Shown here: positions 35,303 to 46,883 of the stretch, piece by piece | Layout of the letters: the number at the start of each line of letters is the position of its first letter | How positions within the stretch are numbered: position 1 is the first letter of the stretch | From: Alitta virens | Lineage: Eukaryota; Annelida; Polychaeta; Phyllodocida; Nereididae | Direction of reading: 5' to 3' | Length of the DNA: 64,000 nt | Assembly (NCBI GenBank): GCA_932294295.1 | Contig: OW028582.1 | Coordinates: 38,600,204 to 38,664,203, forward strand | Position numbers and translations under genes: made by a program | The notes under the pieces: generated by a model | Databases searched by the model: none | Told to the model about the DNA's origin: nothing | Seen by the model: the letters and a program-made list of their open reading frames with translations, nothing else

Positions 35303-38300
35303 TTAGTTAGCTTGAGTCTCTATTTCTGAAGTCTGCTCAGGTATTTGTCTGCAAACATAACAGCGTGGGTCCTGACAAGTATTATCATAATCATTTAGAA
35401 TTGATATTTTAATATAGTCTGAGTACCCTTTTAAGGTATGTGTATGAACTTTACAAAGTATATTAGCAGTGCAGGTGTTGACAATACTGGGCAGTCGCTT
35501 CATTACTGAGCATTTGGAAAAATTGTATTTTAGTCTCGGTGTGACATATTCAGCGTTTCTTCTAGTATAATAGTCATGTTGGTCGGCAAAACGAATCAAG
35601 ATTATGTTCGTGAAGTAATCAGGGAGATAACTTTGCATGTATTTAAAGTAGAATTTCAGCTCTTGTTGCTTGTATATATCATGTATTTTAAGTAAATTAA
35701 ATTGCTTAAAAAGTGGTTCTGTATGGGCATTGTATCTGCTAAGGGCTAGAAGCCTAACAGCTTTTTTCTGTAATTTAAAAATTTACCCAGATTGATGTCC
35801 CCACAAAAGCAAACCATAATTAAGATGTGGCATGATTAGAGTGTTATACAGTATCTTGAGAATATTTTGTGGAATGAATTTTTTCAAGTGATTAATAATT
35901 CCTATTATTTTGGAGATTTTGCCATGTACTTTTTTTATGTGATATTTTCAGGACAGGTGTTCATCAAGGATCACTCCTAAGAAATTAAAGCTATTTACTT
36001 GTTCTATAGAAATATTGTCAATTTTTATATCTGGAGGTGAAAAATTCCTATTTTGCGGGCGATATACAATGAATTTTGTTTTTGAAATATTTAAAGAAAG
36101 TCTGTTTAATTGAAGCCATTCAGTTAATTTTTGGAGTTCATTATTGAAAGTGGAAAATGTCATTGTTCTTGATTCGAGGGTAGCTACTAAGGTGGTATCA
36201 TCCGCATATATAATAAACTTAAAGAGGTCTGAAGATCTGGAAAAATCATTAATATATATTAAAAATAGTAATGGGCCTAATATGGATCCTTGAGGAACAC
36301 CTGTGCTAATATTTAGCTGGTCTGAGCAGACATTTTTATATGCTACGTATTGTCTTCTATTTGGAAGGTAACTTTTGAATAGGTCAAGAGCTTTTCCTGT
36401 AATTCCATAGTACTCTAGCTTATGGATAAGTATTTTATGGTCCAGCGTGTCGAACGCCTTAGAAAGATCAAGGAAAATGTTAATTGGAGTAGTTCCGTTT
36501 TCAAGATGATTTGTTATTCTGTCTATGTTTTCTAGTATCGCGAGTTCTGTAGAGTGACCAGATCTGAATCCGTATTGGCTAATATAATATAATTTATTTG
36601 AGTTGAGACAAGTGATCGTGTAGTTGGATATGCATTACTTTTTCAAAAATCTTTGACATGGCGGGTAGGATCGAGATGGGGTGATAATTTGTTAGGCTAT
36701 CCTTGTCATTACTTTTATAAATAGGAGTTATTTTAGCAATTTTTAATAATTTAGGGAAAGTACCACTTATGAGAGACTGATTTACAATTAAGGTTAGAGG
36801 TTTTATGATTATATTTTTAATTTCCTTTAGCAATTTAACTGAAATACCATCAATTCCAACACTAGTTTTAGGTTTCAATCTATCTATAATTTTATGTATT
36901 TCGACTTCAGTTACATTTTTAAATGAAAATTCAGGGTTTTGCGCCAGATCAAGATAATCTGTAAATGATTTATGTTGTGGAGCATTTATATTAGAGGCTA
37001 AGTGTGGCCCGATATTTTGAAAGAAGTGATTGAATTCGTTTGCAATTTGCAGAGGGTCTGTTACTATATTGTTGTTTATTTGCATTTTTTCTGGTAAAAT
37101 ATTATTATTTTCAGTTTTACTTATTATGCTGCTGATTGTTTTCCATGTGTTTTTTATGTCTTTTTTAAAATGAGAAAACCTTTCCGGATAGTACATCATT
37201 TTTGCTTCTCTGATATTTTTCTTTAATATTTTATTGTATGTTCTGAGGTTTGTTTTCAAATTCTGATATTGAGCTGATGTAGGAAGTGTCTTGCGCAATT
37301 TTAAATGCAGTTTATCTCTAAATCTTATTGAATTTAAAATTCCTCTTGTGATCCACTCTGCCTTCTTATGTTTATGTTTATCAAACTTAACTGTTTTTAT
37401 TGGAAGGTGTTTATCTTTTAATATTATTATGGCTTGATGAAATATTTCGTAATTTGTATTTGTATTTGCATGTTCTGACTGATCTAACCTACTCATTAAG
37501 TCGAATTGTTGCAATTCATTTTTAAATTTTTCAATGGATGTTTTGTTGTATTTAACTGATTTTACAGTGAGGATGACCTTGTACATGAAAGATAATCCAA
37601 TGATATAAAATAGGGCTGATGGTCTGATATTCTGTTTGTTAAAATGCCTGTTCTTGCTTTTGAGAAATTATTTGAAACTCTGCATAAGATATTATCAATT
37701 AATGTAGCCCTACTTTCAGAGAACCTGGTGGGCAGAGTAATTTTGGGAATAAAGCTGAATGAAAGTAGGACGCCAAGCTAATCGGAAATTGCTGTGTTGT
37801 CCCCAACCCTCAGCAGATCCAAATTAAAGTCACCACATATTATCACTTCTTTGGAATTATTACTAAAGTTGGATAAAATATCTGTGAAACCATTTATGAA
37901 TTCATCAATTTCTTCCCGTCTTTGTCTTGGCAGTCTGTATATGTTTCCTATAGTAATGCATTTATCTTTAAAACTTTCAGATTCAATTTGAATAAATTGA
38001 TGTTCCCAGGTTGTATAAGCAGATTCAGTGATATTTAATACCCTGTAATTGAATCGACTGTCCAAGTATATTACGAGTCCACCATGAGAACTGCAGGTCC
38101 TACTTTGATTAATTAATTTATAGCCATCTATATTTAACAAAAATATATACATATTTTCGGCAATCCAAGTTTCTTGTAGACAAATAAAATTGAAAAAGAT
38201 TCCCTTTTGTCTAAGACTGTTGACATAGATATTAATTTCCTCAAATTTGGCGAAAATACTTTGGCAATTTAAGCTTAAAACTGTGATTTTGTTACTATTT

Positions 38301-38467
38301 GTTGAAAAAATATGTGCCATACCATCCTCATCCATATAATGGCTATTTTCGAATAATTCAGGTTCTCCATTTTCAAGATCTGTATCATCTAGTTCCCCAA
38401 CTATATGAGACAAAGAATTTTGCTGTATCCCCCCATAATTACAAAGTATTTCTATGTCATGTATCAT
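35303..38467 (-). pseudogene. LINE ORF2: AP endonuclease plus reverse transcriptase, broken
   Basis: Encodes the enzyme that nicks target DNA and reverse-transcribes the element RNA. Endonuclease (38467-37590): LSLNCQSI, ICLQETW, GGLVIYL, GDFNLD, then after an in-frame TAG at 37778-37780 the ISDHQP motif. Reverse transcriptase (37586-35948): KNTWKTISSI, NYHPISILP, QYGFRSGHST, FLDLSKAFDTLDH, GVPQGSILGPLLF and the catalytic YADD (near 36205). The C-terminal part (35947-35303) has a WG-x-x-x-G motif and a late Cys pair (CYVC). Breaks: TAG 37778, frameshifts near 37585 and 36600, TGA 35948-35950, TAA 35783-35785. Apart from these five lesions the text is well preserved. The best-known relatives are the Jockey/CR1/L2 group; the exact clade needs a tree. 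Confidence 0.9.
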
Positions 38468-39174
38468 TTTGAATTACAAAATCATAATTTCTAAATATCC
38501 ATGGGCTACATCTACATTGCATCACAGTGTTTATCAAGTGTATAGTAAAAGCAAAAAGTGAACATAATGTCATGCATTCCAACATGACAAAAGAAAATGT
38601 AATTATGAGAAAGAAAAAGGGAACATGTTACATATGTACCAGCCTAGTCAACAATATCATACTTATATAGGAAAAAGGAGAGAGAAAGACAGGCATAATT
38701 TTAAAAGTTCAGTGATTAATCAGAGTAAACAAAAAGTCACTCGATTTATATAAGATACAGTCAAATTAACATGTTGACTGGGCACTCATTCAAATTTGAT
38801 ATATGTATACAGAAATACTACAATTAAGATATATATGTCATTTACATGATGTCATTTACATTATACCTTAGTTTTCTTTGTGTGTCCTCTGCACAGAACT
38901 GTGCACCAATAGTCCAACAGGAGAGCATTTGTACAGAGCTAGTTCATATGTTATATTTTGAGATTAGAAGAGGCTAATCAGGTTTACAGTAACTATCTAC
39001 AACAATGCTGTGACAACCAAGAAACAACAGTGCAACAAAAACAGGCCTTTTCACTCCATTTGTGTTATCGTGATTTTAAAAGCATGATCCATGAATTTAG
39101 GTTTGCAATTATTCAAATTGAATAAAACTTAAAACTACATTTTTTGGATGATTTACAAAATACCAATTGACATT
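38468..39174. other. Spacer between ORF1 and ORF2 of the LINE
   Basis: About 700 bp without a usable frame, unusually long for an inter-ORF spacer in this kind of element. I see no second element boundary inside it. Confidence 0.5.
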
Positions 39175-40454
39175 TCAAATATTTTGCAAAGTTTCTCGTC
39201 GAATTTGCATAAGAATTTGGCCAAGAACATTTTTGCCATTCCATTGTTCTTGATTAAACGCATCTGGGTCAGTCATCTTTCGGCCAATGCCCCAAATCTT
39301 GTCAGGACCAGCTTCAGCCAATGTAGTGTCCATGGTGCGTACGAGGAAATCCCGACAACGCTTATTTTGTAGAAACTTAGCTCTACAAGCTTTGGTTACG
39401 ACATCTTGGGCAATAGGAAGCCACTTCTCACTGACAACCTTGCAGCTGTCGCCTAGTCTTTTGTATTCTCTTGGATGGGAAGCAGCTTGTATGGCATTTA
39501 TCACGTCATGGTTACCAGCAAAATCAGCTTTGCTAAGCTGCAGGACCTTTTCCACACAGCTGTAGGTCTTGCCTTCCAGCTCAAAATTTGCAAGATGGAA
39601 GTTGGAGAGGGGAGATGCCTCAGTGAAAAAACATGTAATTGCACCCTGTGTTTTCGTCGCAGTAACAGCAGGATCCAGATTTGGCGGTAAAGTGTGGAGA
39701 GTCTTTATTGTATAAGTCTTTCCCTCTATCAGAAGCCTGTCATCTCTCAGTGATGCTTTCTTGCCAGAATTAATGGCAGTCATCATGATAGGGGCCAGTA
39801 CATTTCTTCGCTTGACTATTTCTGGAGGAAAGTGTTCACTCATGCGCTGTCCTTTGCCTTTTTCCTTCAGTTTATTTTTCAAGGCCCAGACAGACTCACG
39901 ATCACCATATTCTACGAATCTACAGATTATAGGAGTAGGTTTGTTTTTCCCTGGGAGTCTGTGGCACCGATGGAAGCGCATACTATCCACAACATCAGCA
40001 TTCATCTTTAAAGTGTCTTTTAAGAGGTTCTTAACTTTCTTTCTGCAGTCTTCGTTGTCATCTTGATTAACACCATGGAATAGCAAATTTTCCTTGCGGC
40101 TATAGGTTTCGAGTTGCAGGAGCTTCTCTTGTAGGGTTTCATGTTTTACATCAGCTTCAAACGCCTGCCTTTTAGATTTTCTATTGTTGTGTTTTGAACA
40201 TCAACAGTATTTTGCAGTACTGCAGTTTTATTGAGAGCCTCCTGGGATTTCTCCATGGCAAACTCAATAGACCGTTTGACATCTGCAACATCATTTGTTA
40301 AAGTGTCCACCTTTTTATCCAGATTTTCAAATTTAACATTCAATTGAGTAATTGCTTCCAACACCTTTTGCATGTCATTTTTTGAGTCATCTTGATTTGA
40401 AGAAGCAGATACAGGATTATTTCGAGTGCTAATCCTATTTACAGGGGTATAAAA
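39175..40454 (-). pseudogene. LINE ORF1: coiled coil, L1-ORF1p-like region and C-terminal NADAR domain
   Basis: The minus-strand frame begins in flanking DNA, so the element's own start is missing; the first internal Met is in NDMQKVLEAI. Positions about 40370-40150 encode a heptad-rich coiled coil (LDKKVDTLTNDVADVKRSIE). A one-base shift in an A run near 40155 moves to the next frame. This continues with ENLLFHGV, an RFHRCHRLPGK-type segment and PIICRFVEYGDRESVW, the nucleic-acid-binding part of L1 ORF1p-like proteins. At 39645-39187 follows a NADAR (YbiA-like) domain: ASPLSNFH, CVEKVLQLSKA, KFLQN, WGIG and GKNVLGQILMQIR, all in family order and spacing. In known proteins this fold acts on ADP-ribose-type or related N-glycosidic substrates. 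The domain is open from end to end. What it does for the element is unknown. Confidence 0.85.
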
Positions 40455-40827
40455 AAAGTTATTAACTGCCTTCCACTGTAATGTATTTGTTCTATATTTA
40501 TGTGTCTCATACTTATATTTCACTATCATCAACGAACAACAACCCCCACATTCACAAATTTATATTTAAGCTGCTTAGTGTCCCTCATCAGTCTATAAGA
40601 TACTATTTACCTCCTTCATGTCTGGGTGTCAATGAGATCCTCACCACCTCCCTGTACCCCTAAGGCTAGCTGCCTCCTCAAAATACAACCTGACAGATAC
40701 AGCACCTCACTGGCTACTTATTGTACTGGCTACTTATTTGCACAATGGTGGTATTATGCTTTACCTATCTTTCTACATTCTGTACCATTTAGCTGATCAA
40801 CGACGGTGGTGACGGTCAAGGCAGTAC

Positions 40828-40945
40828 TACTACTACTACTACTACTGCTACTACTACTACTACTATTACTACTACTACTACTACTAATGCAACTAATACT
40901 AATGCTACAACTAATACTACTACTACTACTACTACTACAACTATA
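40828..40945. repeat. (ACT)n trinucleotide tract in unit B
   Basis: Interrupted ACT repeat with AATGCTACA-type variants; orthologous to 24946-25146 and 52660-52706. Confidence 0.8.
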
Positions 40946-42435
40946 ACTATTTTACATCCATCTACTAGCCATTACTACTACTACTACCATAAATACTTAT
41001 TTTCACACTAGTGATAGTACACTCTCTTTATCTTTTGTGCAATCTATGCCATTTGACCATTTAGCTGATTTAGACTGTGGCAACGGTAAAGGCATTAGTA
41101 ATTCTTCTGCTGTTACTACTTCTGCATTCCACTACTTCTACTACTTGAGCTGGTGTTGTGTACAGGTTGGAAAACTCAAAGAGTAGCCATCCACTTATTG
41201 GCCAGTGCTGAATGAACCATTATTTACTCAGAACTTTCAAGAACTTTTTACCTAATCTTGTTTCAGCTAAATAGCAAAATGATGCTCTGAGCCTTATTTT
41301 ATATGAGAAACCGAGTAGGAATGGTTTTCCCATGCCTTTGAAGTTGAGTGAACTGTGTACTATGTCAATTAAGTTAGAAACTGAATAGGGACTTTATAGT
41401 GTAGTGCACATGCATGGACACAACAGACGGCCCTTAGGCTAATTGATTGTTTTTTTTTCTTCTTTTTCAGGCTTCCAGTTATAACATGGTTTATTGAGCA
41501 TAAGACTGGCTCCTATCCATAACTTTGTCCAATTACTGTGTTTTGTCCTATAATGGGAACAGTGGTTTTGTCAAATTTTAAAGTAACTAGATGAGCTACA
41601 GAAATGAATGACCCTTTCATTCTACTTATCATGCCAATGTTTTTTTTCTTGTGATGGGGAATGATATATAACATGGGTACAGAATTGTCTTTTTTTTATA
41701 ATAGCTGTAGCCTGCAACTTTTGGGACATAAAGTTATTCAAATTAAACTAAAGTTCAGACTACAATATTTCTAATGGAAAATAGTAGAAAAATTTTGATG
41801 TAAACAGTACAAAATATACTTGGTAGACTGATGCCCTTTTTGACACCTATTAACCTTCAGTTTCGGTTATATTATGCACCCTAGCTGATCAGTCACTAAT
41901 ACATTACCAACAGGTGAGGCCAAATTGAATATATCAAACCAAACTTTGTTACTGTGCGGCATGGTTTGATCGACCATTATCTAATTCCTACTCTAATTGC
42001 TTAATATTGCCTGAAGTTGCCAACTTGCTTGATGAACTGTTAATCAGGCTAATTAGGGGAGGCAAGGGAATTCCTTTAGCTCATTGTTGTAAGAAGTTTT
42101 CTCTTCTAGGACTTTTGTTTAATGAAGTTTGAATCAATGCTGATAAGTTGGTTATTAGTGGAATAATATCAATTTTTTGAAAATTACCAATTGTGGCACA
42201 TGCTTATGACTTTCTGGATATTTTTGGTGTGCTTTTGTAAATAAAATATCTAATAATTATGGTGATTGATGCTAACTATTTCGTTATAGTGATTAATACA
42301 AATTTATTTGGATATAATTAGGAATACTAAAATACATTGAGAAATATTAATTATTAATGTACAAGAATTTTATGGTACATTTGATAACAGTCACTGATAT
42401 CAATTAGATGTAATTTACTGGTCTCAACCATACCT

Positions 42436-43783
42436 CCCAGTAGGCGCAAGTCGTAAAAATGACGTCTTTTTCTGGTCTCAAATTGGTCATGACGTCGGTG
42501 ACCAATATGAGACGTAAATGAGACGTAATTTTCAAGACGTCAAAATGACCAGGAAATATGACGTCTTATCGACGTCTTATTCTGGTGCTCAAGCAGACGT
42601 AATTATTTTACTTAATTTTTATGTCTTTATTACGTCGAAAAATTACGTCTAGAATACGTAATTTTTTTACGTCTTATCAATGTAATCTTGTGGTCTTTAA
42701 TATAACCAATTCTTTAACCATTAAGTCTCATACAATTTGCAAGTTAACATTTTTAGCAATTAATATATAATGACTAAATTCACATTTTGTGTAACTTCAT
42801 ATTTTTAATTTAGGATAGAAAAATTAAATGTGAACTCCTTTTCAGAATATATTTCAATGTATTGCAAATTTATCAACTTTTCTAACCAATCTGAAGTCTA
42901 TCTATTGGGGTTAATGGGCTCATAATATCACCCTGACCCCAGTGCACCCTATATTATAGCCATGTGCCTATCATTATCTGAACTGGCTGACCAATCAAAC
43001 CCCTAGAAATCTTGAGCAGCTGCAGGACAGGTCACATCTTGTCAGTTAAGAATTTGAAATTCATTCAGTAACTTTGGAGGGATACTAGTGAAGTTGGATT
43101 TTAAACTTAATTCTTCTATGTAGTGATATATACCATTTATCACATCATTGCATGGTAAGTGAAGTTTTTTAAATTCTAACCACTGTGAAAATATGTTGCA
43201 CATGCTGATTCATATATGATTTGGTGTTAAGTTTATTTTCTGAATATAAATTCATTTCAGGGATCTATGGAACTATGGATGAAACTTGGCTGAAGAATTC
43301 TGATATACATGAATAAAAATATATATTTCTTTAAAACTTAAATTGCAGCAGTCCCATGTATATATTTGCATCATATGTGCATGCATGCATCCAATGATGT
43401 ATGCTATATTACACAATATAATAAAGTTTTTTTCTTTAATTTTAAACTTGTGTGTGTTCTCTGTACATTCAATATGTCCAAAGATTGCAAAGTTCATCTT
43501 AAAGAGGTTGTCTGATGATGTCTAAAAGACATCATCTGATGACGTGTTTTAGACGTCAGATATTGGTCAACTAAATACGTCTAAAAGACGTCATCTGATG
43601 ACGTATTTTAGACGTCAGATATTGGTCAACTAAATACGTCTAAAGACATCGTCAGATGACGTCTTTGAGACGTCTCATATAAGACTTCATTGAAGTTTGC
43701 ATATGAGACCAGTATGGGCTGGTCATGAGACGTCTTGCAGAGACGTCAAAATGACGTCAATGAGACCACTTTTGCCCACTGGG
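42436..43783. mobile_element. Non-autonomous inverted-repeat DNA element rich in ACGTC, in unit B
   Basis: Ends are CCCAGTAGGCGCAAGT on the left and, read inward on the other strand, CCCAGTGGGCAAAAGT on the right. Unit C keeps the empty site CATACCTATGTCTAG, so the element lies between CT repeats, a 2-bp target duplication. Both ends (about 42445-42665 and 43505-43770) are packed with GACGTC, TACGTC and their variants. The right end contains tandem blocks of about 68 bp (43515-43650), and the middle 800 bp is plain AT-rich DNA. No transposase is encoded. Confidence 0.75.
43510..43665. repeat. Tandem ACGTC block (period about 68 bp) inside the foldback element
   Basis: TTTTAGACGTCAGATATTGG plus TCAACTAAATACGTC occurs twice in a row, with AAAAGACGTCATCTGATGACG between. 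Each block is itself nearly palindromic around TCATCTGATGA. Confidence 0.7.
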
Positions 43784-46699
43784 CTATGTCTAGTACACCT
43801 TTGGAAGTTTTTTACATGTAGCTGCGACACCCAGTTGTTATTGAAATAATAACTATACTCATATGACATGACTTCCTGTGTTTTGCCTTTTTATAAAAAC
43901 AAATAACAAAAAATATTGTACTGGCCTCAGCTCTATGCAGCTAATTTCCATATATCAATGTCTGAATGCTGATAATGATGTTATTATGCTATTGACTGGT
44001 AAATTGCTGTACAATTGGGCCAAGGAATTCATGTTTTGAAACAAATACAATTTCCGGCATAAATTAAGTGATTATGTAACAAGCTCATGATTTTTACCCA
44101 ATGATAGATAATTTAGAGTCACAAATGTAACCAACTACACTTATGGAAATATCTATCATTAGCTCAGTTTTTTTCCAAAGCAGTGCATAAGGACTGCAAA
44201 TATATCTGTAACAGCCTAACTGACAACTGGTGAATCTACAATAAATTACAGGAGGCTCCCTACTAGACTGCAGTCAGGCAGGGTGACAGGGTGACAGGGT
44301 GACAGGGTGACTCTTGCCATATGCAATATCTATCAGTACTGAGCTATGATTATCAAAGTTGCTGATGATTCTCATAGTTGTAACATCAAAACAATACTGA
44401 ATTTATATTTGTCTTTCAAATGAAGACATATTAGATGCTCATATCTAACTCATTGGGTTTGGCTTGACAGGACTTGAACTTAGGATCTTCCAAGTGGTGG
44501 GTGGCCATTGCAAAAGGGTCGTTCGTGTTAGCAAGTAGTTATATACAACAAACGTTGAAGTGGAAATAGCAGGCTTAACAAAACATTGCAATACTGACAA
44601 TGCTACCACAGTGAAAATAAAAAGTCAGCATAAATATGAAGATTGAACTGTACTGTGCATGAGTCACATCAAAAATTTGATTTCCCTGAGGTTAAACTTA
44701 ACAAAGCTGCATATAATGATGAAGGAAATCTCATGTTTGCAAAGAAGTAATTCCATAGACATGCTCAATAGTGTGACTATTTAAGTATGTTTCCTGGTAT
44801 CAAGAAGCAATTTCTCTTCAAGTGATTGTACTTTCATTTTATCCTATAATGGGAATGGGTGGCACAACAGTAGGACATCAAACTTCCAAAGCAGTGATTT
44901 AGTGTGAATGCTTTTAAAGCTTCATCTCTGAACTGTATATCATTTCTTTTGTAAAAAAAAAAGAAGTCATTTGAAAGTAACTCTAGCCAAGAACTAAGGC
45001 ATTACTAGTGTTTTTGTGAATTAATTGCTTTAATTTTATGGTTATACCAGGCTCATAATTATGTTGGTTGCTAGATATGAAAGATATTATGTAAGGATCT
45101 GTTAGACAGCAAGATGGAACACGATATATTCACATAAATGTTGCTCTCACTAGAATCTTAATAATTAAGAGCAATCTACAGGAAATGTATATGCACTGTA
45201 TGTATAATGCTAAATATATAATCAAAACATATAAAACCATGACAGCAAAATGAAAGGCTCGTGTAATTATTGTAAGTATTAGCCCCATTAACCGCAAGTT
45301 CTGTGGCATGATGGACGGCTGGTCTGACAACCCTTTGTGCCATATTCTGTATATTATTTCCATAAGAGAGGAGGAGTATATGAGCCATATGAAAGTAGGA
45401 TAGAAAAGTGTAGAAATATTTAATGAATACAAGTGTTTATGATTCAGGAACATCACCCTGGACTGACAGCAACATGTTACTATACAGTAACGAAAAGTAA
45501 TCCAATTTCGCAACTTGCCTATTCCTATAATGGGAATGGGTTGCACAGCAGTTGGACATCAAACTTCCAAAGCAGTGATTCAGTGTGTGTGCTTTTAAAG
45601 CAATGCATTACTATACAGTAACGAAAGGTAATCCAGTTTCGCAACATTTACTAAATCTGCCATACACTTATTTAGAGTAGTAATATCTCATCCAAGGCCT
45701 CAAAGATATTGATTTCTGGCACTTTTCAGGTAGATCCTGACATATAATATTGAATGCAACTTTGTTTTTTCATTTCTTTTCAAAACTTGTTCAATTACCT
45801 TAATAAGTTTCCATTGTTCAGAAACACTTCAAACTTGATGGCTATCGACCCAGTTCATTTCTTTGGCAATCCGAAGGGGTTCTATTTTGGGAATGAAGGC
45901 AGGTGAAAAAACAACAACTTCTCTAAAAGGAGCTTTGATCTATTTGGTGAACTCTCTGAGACCAAAGATGCCAGGATGAAGATTAAAACACTCAGTACAT
46001 AAAGGTCATAGAAAGTCTGTTTTTTTTGCAACATATTGCATCTGTATTACTTCAGCACTAGTGGTCTGAGGCTTAGCCAACTTATATGCCCACTGAGGCA
46101 TTTACTTTCATGAACTTGACATGAAGTGTTTAAGCATGCTTCAGGATTTTTGCTTCAGCAATGTCAGCATTCCTGTGTAGTATAAGTCCTGAACCAATTT
46201 AAAGTTGTATGCGAAAAATCCCAGCTGAAATTAAACACTGTGTTGGTAATCTGACCACCCAACTACTTAAGGGGCAAATAGGTTTTGCTCAGGCTGAATT
46301 AATATTGAATATTTGATGTAGCATAGGTAGTTTATTTGAAAGGAATCCTATTCTAGGCACATTGACCTTATTATACAGAATGTGTAATCTGGGACACTTC
46401 GTTGAGTTATTGTTCTGTGCTATACCATTAATATCAGCTGGCACCTTAGCATTAACATGTGGTAATACAGCATGAAATATGAATATGAATAGCATGACTG
46501 ATTACATTTTTCTGCGTGATTATTAGCCAGTTGCCTCCAATGAATGACACAATGCAGCACCATTGGTTATCGTCGATATGAAGGTTGACCAATTTCTGAC
46601 CAAAAGCAGTTAATATGTCTTACCTTGAGGAATTTTTGTAGAGTGCTTTAGTTTATCCAATGAAATACGCTAACATTACCAAGATTATAATAGAGCCGA

Positions 46700-46883
46700 C
46701 CTTTTAAAGCAAGAACTTGTCACTCATGATGGTAGATCGTTCACTTGCTTAAGCATAGACAAGCAGTACAAGGTACCTACCAATTTAACATCTCAGGGCT
46801 ATCAAGAAGCCTGATATCCGAACCCAGGACATTCAGGGAGTGTAGCAGTCACCAAGTCTATGACCATTAGACCACCCAACTGG
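46700..46883 (-). mobile_element. tRNA-derived SINE, copy in unit C
   Basis: Minus-strand SINE at the position matching those in A and B; nearly identical to the B copy and with the same decayed box B. Confidence 0.65.

Larger units (their letters stand above)
34963..40454 (-). mobile_element. Nearly full-length non-LTR retrotransposon with NADAR-bearing ORF1, inserted in unit B
   Basis: Leftward LINE of the Jockey/CR1-like superfamily. The empty site is preserved in A (AACAAAGGCAGACAAAGTTATTAAC at 24510) and C (52207), so both ends are known to within a few bases. Order from its 5' end: ORF1, about 700 bp spacer, ORF2 with endonuclease and reverse transcriptase, a 3' hairpin (35026-35068), AATAAA (minus, 34991-34996) and a TCTG tail. 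No target duplication is obvious. The 5' end cuts into ORF1, so the copy is slightly truncated. ORF2 has several breaks, so it is dead but recent: A and C diverged from B more than its frames have decayed. Confidence 0.9.
27217..45035 (+). repeat. Tandem unit B (enlarged by three insertions)
   Basis: Second direct copy of the unit, closer in sequence to C than to A. It is about 17.8 kb because it carries a LINE of about 5.5 kb (34963-40454), a 1.35-kb foldback element (42436-43783) and a 0.55-kb insertion (30547-31098), none of which is in A or C. It shares with C a 0.2-kb insertion (33248-33455). Its end flows directly into unit C with the same TTATGGTTATACCAGGCTC word. Confidence 0.9.

Noticed and set aside
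43505..43770. Possible CRISPR-like array of regularly spaced GACGTC palindromes
   Set aside because: Spacers are not unique and the blocks are part of an inverted-repeat transposon in animal DNA.
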